The notes under the pieces: model-generated
Told to the model about the DNA's origin: nothing
The model's input: the letters and a program-made list of their open reading frames with translations, nothing else
Databases searched by the model: none
Shown here: one piece after another, positions 55,335 to 64,000 of the stretch
Layout: every line of letters begins with the position of its first letter
Numbering within the stretch: position 1 is the first letter of the stretch
Position numbers and translations under genes: made by a program
Source: Rhizophagus clarus
Taxonomy: Eukaryota > Glomeromycota > Glomeromycetes > Glomerales > Glomeraceae
Assembly: GCA_015698045.1 (NCBI GenBank)
Contig: BLAL01000031.1
Coordinates: 1-64,000, forward strand
Reading direction: 5' to 3'
Length of the DNA stretch: 64,000 nt

Positions 55335-55490
55335 TTCATCAGGAAAAATTTTGGTCTGCAGATCTGCATAATTCTGCTGAGTACATTTCTGCGCAAATCT
55401 GAGAACATGCCAATGCGCAGCACTGAAAAATTTCATGGATTTCTGCGCAGATCTGCAAGTACAAAAAACCTGCGAAATTTTTCAAAAACA
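55335..55490 (+). repeat. Dispersed repeat D1, copy 2
   Basis: Same orientation and order of words as 19814-19975 (GAAAAATTTTGGTCTGCAGA, ATGCGCAGCACTGAAAAATT). As at copy 1, an S1-type satellite follows downstream, so both may descend from one larger composite repeat. Confidence 0.75.
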
Positions 55491-55649
55491 AATCTGCGAA
55501 ATTTTTCAAAATTTTTGACAATTTACAATTACTTTTATTGTTAATTAACATCAATTAATTTATTTAATTTATTTAATTAAAGCATTACAAATAAATCAAT
55601 TTACTATACTATTAACTACACTATTTCAGGTATTAAATGCATTAAATTT

Positions 55650-56027
55650 CCCAGCCTTTCTTTCTTTACTTTCACTGTTTCGTTGAAAATGTAAAAAACA
55701 GTTTTTTGAGATTTTTTACCTTTATATTAGGATTGGAACCTTTCTTTCAGTTTCCTGTGCCTGCAAAAAAAAACTAACAAAACTGTCAGTAAACGTTTTG
55801 TTAAATAAAAAAAAACAAAAAAAAAATTAAATTCCGTTTACTTTGAAATTCTATCAGAGACAGGTCAGAAAACTGCAGACCTAAACTAATATTTTTTGAA
55901 ATTTTAATCTTTAAAATTCATCCGGTAAATATCTGGAAAGCCGATGACTTATAAAATAAAAAACAAAACAGTTAGTTGACGTTTTGTTTAAAAAAAAATA
56001 ATAAATTTAAATTTTCAAAGGTAAATA
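55650..56027 (+). repeat. Diverged S1-type satellite units
   Basis: Three to four worn units with GCAGACCTAAA and AACTGTCAGTAAACGTTTTG words, comparable with 20.3-20.6 kb. Confidence 0.5.
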
Positions 56028-56185
56028 CCCACTAGTCGAAAAAGGAATATTCGGCCTTAATGAAATTTGGCCTATATTTAACCAAAATTAAAATTATTCG
56101 ACCACAATTAGTAATAATCAATGATTATACATATATTCGACCTTTGTTAAATCATAGTCGAATCTAATATTAATTGTGTGTCGCA
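56028..56185. mobile_element. Foldback end related to 15170-15369
   Basis: Starts CCACTAGTCGAAAAAGGAAT and continues with CGGCC, TTCGACC and TCGAAT words. It is the reverse complement of the terminus at 15340-15369. The far end is not clear. Confidence 0.45.
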
Positions 56186-56460
56186 TGAACTCGTGTCATA
56201 TGTCACATAATCAAAGTTTAAAAAAAAGATCTTTATGCTTTTTTTAAACTTTTAACAAAACTCTTTCCTTTTTTTCTTCACCATTCCCTTTTTCCTTGCC
56301 CTCCCCTCTCTTTCGTTTTTCATATCCTTTTGTCCTTCCCTATCCTTTATCTTTCCCCTTTCTTTCATCTTTTTCCTTCCCTTCATCTTTTCCTTTCCCT
56401 TTCCCTTTTCATCTTTTTCTCTTTTCCCACTTCTCTCGACCTTCTGTTAAAAAAAAAACC
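56186..56460. other. Pyrimidine-rich low-complexity stretch
   Basis: CCCTTTTCC-type runs at 56270-56440. The open frame across it (Phe/Ser/Pro) is compositional. Confidence 0.5.
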
Positions 56461-57210
56461 TTTACGAAACGTCTGATTTTTACGTAGTTATTTTGGTCTT
56501 CTTGGACATGAAACTTCAAGTAAGTTTTTCTTTTTTTCTTCCAATTACTTTTATTTAACAAACGGTTTCTAACAGTTCATTTTCTTTCTTTTTTTTAGGC
56601 GTTCTCTTAGATCTCTTCTTTGGAACTCAGTGGGAGAACTTATTTTTCTTTAATTTTTTAACGAACTTTGTTAATAGTTTGTTTTTTTCTTTTGTAGACA
56701 ACTGGTTGGCTCTTTGGAATATCTGGACATCTGTAACTTGTTGAATCGTTTCTTTTTTTGCGGTTCTTCGACTCTTTAGAGCATTTCGGTAAGAAGGGAA
56801 GGGGAAGTGGTTTTTGTATTATTCGATTTAATGAAACGTTGCTTAACATTCGGTTTTCTTTCTTTTTTAGGCGACTGACCTTTGGACACGAAGAGCTTCT
56901 TTTAATTACTCCTTAACGAAACTTACGTTTCATTTTTCTTTCTTTTAGGAAACCGAACCTTACGTGGAATTTCGACGGTTAAGTTTGTTTTTTTTTTAAT
57001 CATTTTCTTTTTTTTTTCTAACAAAACTTACGGTTTGTCTTTTTTTCTATAGGAAACTGACCTCTAGACTCAGAATTTCAGTGAGATTCTTGTCTTTTTT
57101 TAATTAATTTTTTTAGTTCCTTCTTTAATGGAACTATACTTAAATTCTTTTTTTTTTTCTTTTTTTTAGGCGATTAGTTCTTCGGATTCTTGGCGTATGA
57201 ATAGAGAACA
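56460..57210 (+). repeat. Intron-like repeat array, reverse orientation of family S1
   Basis: About eight units, each with a pyrimidine tract ending TTTTAG or TTGTAG, a 25-45-nt exon-like piece (e.g. GGAAACTGACCTCTAGACTC) and an AACGAAACTTACG-type word. They resemble S1 units read on the other strand. The exon-like pieces do not share one reading frame. Confidence 0.6.
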
Positions 57211-58255
57211 CATAGGTTTTAAAATCGTTTAATAAAAAAAATGATTTACATTTTTATTTAAATCGTTTTAATGAAAGAACGATTTTAACGGTTTTTTAAA
57301 ATCGTTTAATAAAAAAAACTGATTTTACGTTTTTTTAAAATCATTTTAAATAAAAAACAATTTACATTTTTTAAAAAAATCGTTTTAGTAAAAAACAGTT
57401 TTTAACGTTTTTTTTAAAAAAATCGTTTAATAAAAAACAATTTTAACTTTTAAAAAAAATTGTTTAATAAAAAACGATTTTTAACATTTTTTTTAAAATC
57501 GTTTTAATAAAAAAAAACGATTTTACGCTTTTTAAAATTGTTTACCAAAAAAAAATGATTTTACTTTTTTTTAAAAATCGGTTTAATAAAAAAACGATTT
57601 TACGCTCTTTTAAAATCGTTTAATAAAAAAAAATAATTTTACGTTTTTTTTTAAAATCGTTTTAATGAAAGAACGACTTTAACAGTTCTTTTTAAAATTG
57701 TTTTAATAAAAAAATGATTTTAACGGTTTTTTTAGAATCGTTTAATAAAAAAAATAATTTTACGTTTTTTTTCAAAATCGTTTCAATGAAAGTACGTATT
57801 TTTTAAAAAAATCGTTTTAATAAAAAATGATTTTACATTTTTTTAAAATCGTTTAATAAAAAAAACGATTTACGTTTTTATTTAAAACGTTTTAATGAAA
57901 GAACAATTTTAACAGTTTTTTAAAAATCGTTTAATAAAAAACAATTTTAACTTTTTTTTAAAAAATTGTTTAATAAAAAAACAATTTTTAACTGTTTTTT
58001 TAAAATCGTTTTAATAAAAAAAAATGATTTTACGCTTTTTAAAATCGTTTAACAAAAAAAAAATGATTTTACTTTTTTTTTAAAATTGTTTTAATAAAAA
58101 AAACGATTTCAACGTTTCTTTTAAAAATTGTTTTAATAAATAAAAAATGATTTTAACAGGTTTTTCCTAAATCGTTTAATAAAACAAAACGATTTAATAT
58201 TTTTTCTAAATCGTTTATTTAAAAAACAATTTAACGTTTTTTCCATTAATAAACG
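57210..58255. repeat. Array of AAATCGTTTAATAAAAAACGATTTT words
   Basis: About 25 copies of a 35-45-bp quasi-palindrome made of ATCGTTTAAT and its partner ACGATTTTAACG. Any two neighbours can pair. No coding content. Confidence 0.75.
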
Positions 58256-58267
58256 GTGTTATTCAAA

Positions 58268-58535
58268 AAAAAATGCTGATTTCAGCATTTTTTTTTCATA
58301 AAGTAATGTGAAAGACCACCATTTTGGCGTGTTTAATAGGTTACGGTTCTGTTCCAGTGTTTTTTTTGAAATTTTATAAATAAAAATGCAGAATCGCCTA
58401 TTCTGATGTTTGTTTTTTGCAACTTGGTATGTAAAAAACGCTGGAACCATCTGTTCTAGCGTTTCTTTTGCAACTTCATATATATAAAACACCAGAATTA
58501 TCTGTTCCAGCATTTTCTTTTGCAATTTTATAAAC
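58268..58535. repeat. Second hairpin array, 4-5 units
   Basis: Units such as AACGCTGGAAC-CATCT-GTTCTAGCGTT, AATGCTGA-TTTCAGCATT and ACACCAGAA...TTCCAGCATT form stem-loops of the same layout as 43415-43730 but with different stem bases on both arms. Confidence 0.65.
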
Positions 58536-58544
58536 AAAAACGCC

Positions 58545-58725
58545 TGGATTAATGGATCTTATGATCTGATTCAGATCTGGCAGATCTGATCTGAATTCAA
58601 TTCGACAGATTCGGATTATACAATTTCAAATCTGAATCTGAATTTCAGATTCAAATTTGGAATCTGAATTCGATCTGCGGATTATAATATTATAATCTGA
58701 TCAGATTTTTTGCAGAACCTAATCA
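58545..58725. repeat. Word-built foldback of CAGATCTGAATCTGAA
   Basis: About 180 bp consisting almost only of GATCTGAAT/ATTCAGATC words in both orientations. No terminal repeat or duplication could be fixed. Confidence 0.6.
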
Positions 58726-59559
58726 TAATGATACTGAAAATGATTACAAAGAAGAAAATACGACAAATTCTAATAAAAGAAAGAGAAAAAAAACTAAAAA
58801 AAAATCAAAAAAAAAGAAGAAAAAAGAAGCATAAATCAAAAAAAGATTAAAATAGACAATTATTATTTTATCAAGTTATAATAAATTGCTTTTATTTAAT
58901 AAACATTTATCTTTTTTATTAGTATTAATTAAATAAACAATCTGTCGTCATATATTATATAATATATTGTAATGATGAAATGTTTCTAACAAATTTTTAA
59001 AAAAGGTACATTTAATCGTAATAGATCTAGTACTGCTGATTCTTCCAAAATGTTACTAAAATCTTTTCATAAATTAAATTGAAAGAACTAATCTATCAAT
59101 TTATAATATAAAATCTTGAAATAATCTTTTACATTTTCAAAATACGTGATCAAACTCATTTTTGCTATTTATCAAAAAGGAATTTGCTTATTTGTTACTT
59201 ATTTAAGTATATTTTAATGTATTTTGTAACGAAGAAACTTGCCTGGCAATAGTTTTGGATTTTATGATAAATTTATTAAATCAAATTATAAAATAATAAA
59301 AATATTAAAATAATAATTAGATAAATATAAAAAATATATATTTAATAAAAAATAATAATAATAAAAAATAATGAAAAATAAAAAATAATAATAATAAAAA
59401 TAATAAAAATATAAAAATATAAAAAATAAAAAATAAAAAATAAAATATAAAATATAAAAAATACAAAATAAAAAAAAAATAAAAATATATAAAAAATAAA
59501 AAAAGATTATAACTAGTTTTAACTGGGATGATATATTTATTTTTATAATTTATTTATTT
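58726..59559. other. AT-rich spacer with AAAATAATAATA low complexity
   Basis: A Lys-codon-rich scrap lies at 58770-58830 (A-rich). At 59290-59510 only A and T occur for long stretches. No gene supported. Confidence 0.5.
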
Positions 59560-61395
59560 CGATATAGGTGATTTAACCTGGCAAGTGATATCACCTAATT
59601 TATTTTTAATTTTTAAATTGTTCATTTTTTTTTCTAGGTTTTCCAGTTTCAAGGTATGTTTTTTTTTCTTCTTTTGTTTTCACTTTTCTTTCTAGTTATT
59701 TCTAATTTCTTTTTCTTTTCTTTTTAGGCCTTTTAAGCTCTTTTAATTTTGTGTCAAAGGTATGTTGTTTTTTGTTGTTCTTTTTGTTTTCATTTTCCTT
59801 TCCATTTATTATTTTTCCTTTCTTTTTAGGTCTTTAATCTCTTTCAGGTTTACATTAAATGATGGTATATTATTTCTTTTTTTTTTCCTTTTTTTGTTTT
59901 TTTTTTAGGTCTTAGTTTTTCGAACAAGGTATGGCATTTTTTTCTTATCTTTTTTTTCAATTTCGTTTTCATATTTCATTTTTACTAACTATTTTTTCTT
60001 CTTTTTATGGTTTATCTTTCATTAAATTATTCACCTTTTCTTTTTGTTTTCATTCACTTTCTTCTTTTTCATTATCGCTTCTTTTTCCTTTCATTCTTAT
60101 GATCGTTTCATCTTCATCACCATTTTGTCCATTTTGTCCATCCTTATCATCGATTATTGTTTCATCCATCCTCATCACCAATTATCATTTCATCTTCATC
60201 ATTAATTATCATTTTATTCTCATTATCGATTTCATTTCATCCTTATCATTTCGCCTCTTTTTGTTTTTTTTAGGTCTTAGTTTTGCAAACAAGGTATGGC
60301 ATTTTTTCTTATCTTTTTTTCAATTTCATTTTCATATTTCATTTTTACTAACTATTTTTTTTGTTTTTATTCACTTTCTTCTTTTTCATTATCGCTCCTT
60401 TTTTTTCATTCTCATGATCGTTTCATCCTCATTACCATTTTGTCCTCATCGTTGTTTCATCCTTATCAATCATCGTTTTGTCTTCATCATCAATTATCAT
60501 TTCGTCCTTATCACCAATTATCGTTTCGTCTTCATCATCAATTATCATTTTGTCCTCACATCAATTATCATTTCATCCTCATCATTTCGTTCTTATCATT
60601 GTTTTGTTTTTATCATTATTTATTTTGTCATCTTTTCATTTCTCCTTCTCATCATCATTTCATTTTTTCATTCATTTCTTATCATCTTTTCATTTATTAT
60701 CATCCTTTCATTTTGTTCATCTCCCTTTTGTCATCCTTTCATTTTTTTGTCCCCTTCTTGTCATCTTTTCTTTTTTTTGCCTTCCCATTATCTTTTTATT
60801 TTTATTTTTATTTCTATCCCCTTTCATTTTGTCCCTATTTCTTTTGTTTTTGATCCTGTTCCTTTTATTTCACATTCTTTCCCTCTTCTTTTCATTATCT
60901 TTCTTTTTTTTACTACCTATATCTTTTGTCTCCTATTATTTTCGTTATCTTCAATTATTTGTTTCTAATATTATTTCCATTATTTCTCTCTCTTATGATC
61001 ATAATTGTTAGGCTTCTTTTTTTTGTATCATTATTATCATTATTAGTTATGTTAAAGATAAATAATTGTAAAAAATATTAACTTTGATAAACAGGATTTT
61101 AAAGAAATAAAGTCATAGTTTAATATAATAAATTTTGTTATTTTTTTTGTATAGAAAATTATTGCCAAATTAGTGATACATTGACTGGACAATAATCTTA
61201 CGATCATTAAATTTTTACATACACAATATTGAAATTTACAATAAATTTTAGCTAATTAAATTTTAAAATTAATTAATAAAGATTTGTGTACTATTAAATT
61301 TATTAAAAATTTTTTATACATATGAAATCACCTGATTTTGATAAATTATTTATAGGTGAAATCACCTAGGTGATTTTACTTGCGGAGCAAATTAG
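59560..61395. repeat. Composite array: serial intron-like units between AGGTGATTT words
   Basis: AGGTGATTTAACC...ATATCACCT at 59565 and AGGTGAAATCACCTAGGTGATT near 61355 bracket the block. Inside, short exon-like pieces flanked by TTTTTAG and GGTATG occur near 59636, 59727, 59828, 59907 and 60271. From 59930 and again from 60295 a unit of about 365 bp repeats, rich in TCATCATCAATTATCATTTC words. The long Phe/Ser/His open frames here come from this composition and are not called as genes. Confidence 0.6.
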
Positions 61396-61920
61396 CAAGA
61401 TTTATAAAAAAATATAATTTACAGATTCTGAAGTCACCGATACACAGTATTTCTATGTCGCTGTAGCGTAAGAATTACAATAACAAAGATAATTAAGCAG
61501 TAATATAATAGATAGAGAAATTACACAAGGAAAATGAATAAATTATTACCCAAAAGATAAATTATTACCTGATAAAAAAACAATAACTAAATACAAGTAG
61601 ATAGAAAGATTACATAACATAAATCACATGATATAGTAATACAAATTATTTTTAGAATTTATTCTTAGTTTAGATTCTATTCTTAGTTTAGTTTTATTTT
61701 TATTTCACTTATTTTTAGATTAGGAAAAGATAGTATTAGGAATATAGCGAGAATAATTTCTTATAGGAATTTAGTCAAAGAAATAGTAGGAAGAGAAGGA
61801 ATGATGTAATGCTAAGTAAACGCCAAGCATTCCAGATCTTTCTAAATGATGTAATAATAGGGGCAATGGAATTTATGGGAGGAAAAGAAAAGTAGGATTA
61901 GATAGAAATAATTTTTATAA
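61396..61920. other. AT-rich spacer, nothing recognised
   Basis: No open frame or structured repeat that I can support. Confidence 0.4.
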
Positions 61921-62083
61921 ATATGGGGTCTTTGCAATAGAAAGGTACGAAACTCAAAAAAAAATAAAAACTTAATTAATATTAAATTTACACTTATTTT
62001 AGTATAGAAAACATAATTAGCATATAAAGTAAATTTAAAAATTTTTTTGAGTTTCGTACCTTTCTATTGCAAAGACCCCATAT
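61921..62083. mobile_element. MITE M1, copy 2 (163 bp)
   Basis: Starts ATATGGGGTCTTTGCAATAG and ends CTATTGCAAAGACCCCATAT. The terminal inverted repeats of about 42 bp are perfect, while copy 1 at 42085 has several changes. Same interior as copy 1. Confidence 0.88.
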
Positions 62084-63029
62084 GCTTTGATGTAGATAAG
62101 GAACACCTTTATCTAAGTTTATATTCGCTAATAAAAAAACTAATTAATATTACCTAAGATCTGATCCTGTGCAAATCAATGATAACGTAATAAAATTATA
62201 ATTAATTAATGGAAGGAAATTGCATCTTAATTGATGTTTGAGAATACTGTCTTTAATTAATTATAATATTATTCTGATATGTTAAGGGTAGAGTATATCT
62301 ACGCCATAACATATATATGATTTTAGACTAAAAAATGTAGATCATCACATGACCCAAAATGAGCAAAATTTATGATTTCTCGCAAACTACCATATGAATT
62401 TTGTTAAATACACATTTAAAAAGAGTATAAACATGCGCTTCATTTATTTATTAAAGTGTTTAACCATTTGCTATTAGTCTTTTTGAATGTATTTAGACTT
62501 TTAAAATCAAATATGACTAATAATAAAAAAATAAAATGGTATTAATAAAAAATTTTATTTGAATAAGTAAATGCACAATTATTTTTTGACATAAATATCC
62601 TTTTTTATTATACTATTAATTTGTAAGGTTTCATAAGTTTAAAGTTAATTTGAAGATATGTTCTCTAGGTGATTCGCAACTTATCATAGGAGATTCGCAA
62701 CTTAATGCCGACTTCATAGTGTAATATTTTGTTATAAACCTTATTTGTATTATACTTTACTAAAGTTTATTTGAAAGACTGAAACTCTAGCTTTCTAAAA
62801 AATATTTTTAAACAGGTTTTCATAAAATATTGAGTGAGTTTTCCTTGTAGTGAAGTAAAAAAAAAATGATTTTTTTTTTAGCCATATGATCAGCCATGTC
62901 GATCCCCCTACCCTTAAATAAAAAGTGAAGTTATACTTGTTTAAAAATTAAAGTAAATTGAAAGTTCTGGTGAAAGCTTTCTCAAAATAAAAGTTTAAGT
63001 GTTGTAGGTTAGCCAATAGAAAACCTTCA
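62084..63029. other. AT-rich spacer
   Basis: A short pair GGTGATTCGCAACTTA / GGAGATTCGCAACTTA lies at 62670-62705. No gene supported. Confidence 0.4.
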
Positions 63030-63200
63030 AATAAAGCTTCAAACGAGTCAAGTCAAATCGATTATTAGACAAAATCGTACTTGATTTGAAAAAATTGAAT
63101 CAAGTTGAGTCGAGTTAAAATTATAAAATTTGTAGACTTGACTTGACTCGATTCAGAAAAAAATCAACTCAGATTGACTCGATTTGACTCAATTCTACTT
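63030..63200. repeat. Word-built foldback of GACTTGACTCGA
   Basis: About 170 bp made of TCAAGTCAAATCGATT, GTTGAGTCGAGTT, GACTTGACTTGACTCGATT and related words in both orientations. Confidence 0.6.
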
Positions 63201-63234
63201 GAGAATTTGACAGACAGTTGATTAAAAAAAATGC

Positions 63235-64000
63235 TGAAACTTTATTCATATAGAATATTTTTGATAAATAGATTTTTTTTTTTATTTCTAAAAGTTTATA
63301 TGAGAAGAGTTCATATGGGATATTTGATAGAAAATTTTTTTTTTAAGAGATTTTCTAAGAGTTCAGTTTGTATGGGATAAATAAAATTTTTTTTTGAGAG
63401 ATTTTTTAAGAGTTTGTATAGAAAGAGTTCATATTTTCTAAGAGTTCATATGGGAAGGGTTTGTATGGAATATCTTTAATAGAAATTTTTTTTTTAAGAG
63501 ATTTACTAAGAGTTCATATGGGAAGGGTTTGTATGGATTCTTTGTTAGAAAATTATTTTTATAGATTTTCTAAGAATTCATAAAAGAACAGTTCATATGG
63601 GATATTTTAATAAAGATTTTCCAAGTATTCATATGGAAAAGGTTCATATGAGATATCTTTGATAGAAAATTTTTTTTAAGATTTTCTAGTGTGAGAAGAG
63701 TTCATATGGAATATCTGGTAGAAAATTTTTTTGTGAAATTTTTTAGGGTTTATATGGAAAGGATTCGCATGGGATTCTTTGATAGAAAATTTTTTTGAGA
63801 GAGATTTCTAAAAGTTCATATGGGAAAGGTTCATATAAGTCTTATCTGATAGGAAATTTTTTTTGGAAGATATTTCCTAAGATTATAAATAGATTTTTTT
63901 TTTGATTTCATATAGGGTATCTGGTAAAAAATTTTTTTTTTGAGATTTTCTGAATTTATATGGTATTTTCCAAGAGTTTATATGGAAAAGATTCGTATAG
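63235..64000 (+). repeat. ~60-bp tandem repeat running off the window
   Basis: About 12 imperfect units of AGAGTTCATATGGGATAT followed by AGAAAATTTTTTTT and AGATTTTCTAAG. The array continues beyond base 64000. Confidence 0.8.

Noticed and set aside
59931..61011. Three long overlapping open frames (345, 185 and 177 aa) rich in Phe, Ser, His
   Set aside because: They arise from T/C-rich tandem repeats; three frames are open at once, composition is low complexity and no domain is seen.
1..64000. tRNA or rRNA genes
   Set aside because: No convincing tRNA box A/B pair or rRNA core was seen by eye; a covariance-model scan would be decisive and could overturn this.

Overview
The window looks like nuclear DNA of a fungus with a very AT-rich, repeat-laden genome. 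An arbuscular mycorrhizal fungus (Glomeromycotina, Rhizophagus-like) is the best guess. This rests on short 50-100 nt GT-AG introns in every gene, a fungal Ssh4/Ear1 gene with PPxY motifs, Plavaka/CACTA-type transposases, and the flood of DNA transposons, foldback elements and short-period satellites. The assignment is an inference; no rRNA or organelle marker is present. I found no tRNA, rRNA or CRISPR array.

The host genes form one compact island at 24.8-34.4 kb. (1) An SSH4/EAR1-like SPRY membrane protein (24837-26322, +, 3 exons). (2) A BRCA2 homologue (31408-27106, -, 14 exons, about 1117 aa) with BRC repeats, helical domain, OB1, tower, OB2 and OB3; one intron is GC-AG. (3) A TTC39/Iml2-type TPR protein (32013-34414, +, 9 exons, about 598 aa). 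SSH4 and BRCA2 converge. BRCA2 and TTC39 diverge from about 600 bp that carries a 223-bp hAT-type MITE with a perfect 8-bp target duplication.

Left of the island (0-24.8 kb) are: a gag-like zinc-knuckle gene (1.7-2.5 kb) followed by five tandem covarying hairpins; a DDE transposase relic; a decayed two-gene DNA transposon (accessory gene 5255-3686, -, one frameshift; CACTA/tnp2-type transposase 9333-13014, +, one nonsense codon); between these two genes, a 3.8-kb inverted-repeat block with a small basic-protein gene at its centre; then foldbacks, a clean 796-bp nonautonomous hAT-like element (17974-18769) and satellites.

Right of the island (34.4-64 kb) are: a pogo/Tigger-like relic with TA target duplication (34833-36685); a retroelement relic with a nested MITE; a short retro-insertion with 25-bp target duplications; a TA-flanked element carrying a hairpin array (43250-44105); and a large nested locus at 45.4-55.1 kb. 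The outer inverted repeats of that locus enclose a Myb/SANT-like gene. The inner long inverted repeats (about 46.93-53.09 kb) enclose a fully open Plavaka-type transposase (852 aa, 7 exons, D-D-E candidates present) and a divergently transcribed, fully open accessory gene of unrecognised family (376 aa, 5 exons). From 55 kb to the end there are satellites, intron-like repeat arrays and MITEs.

The most unusual themes are the intact two-gene Plavaka element, the degraded element that repeats its divergent gene layout, tandem arrays of compensated hairpins, and a recurring class of loci built almost wholly from one short word and its reverse complement.
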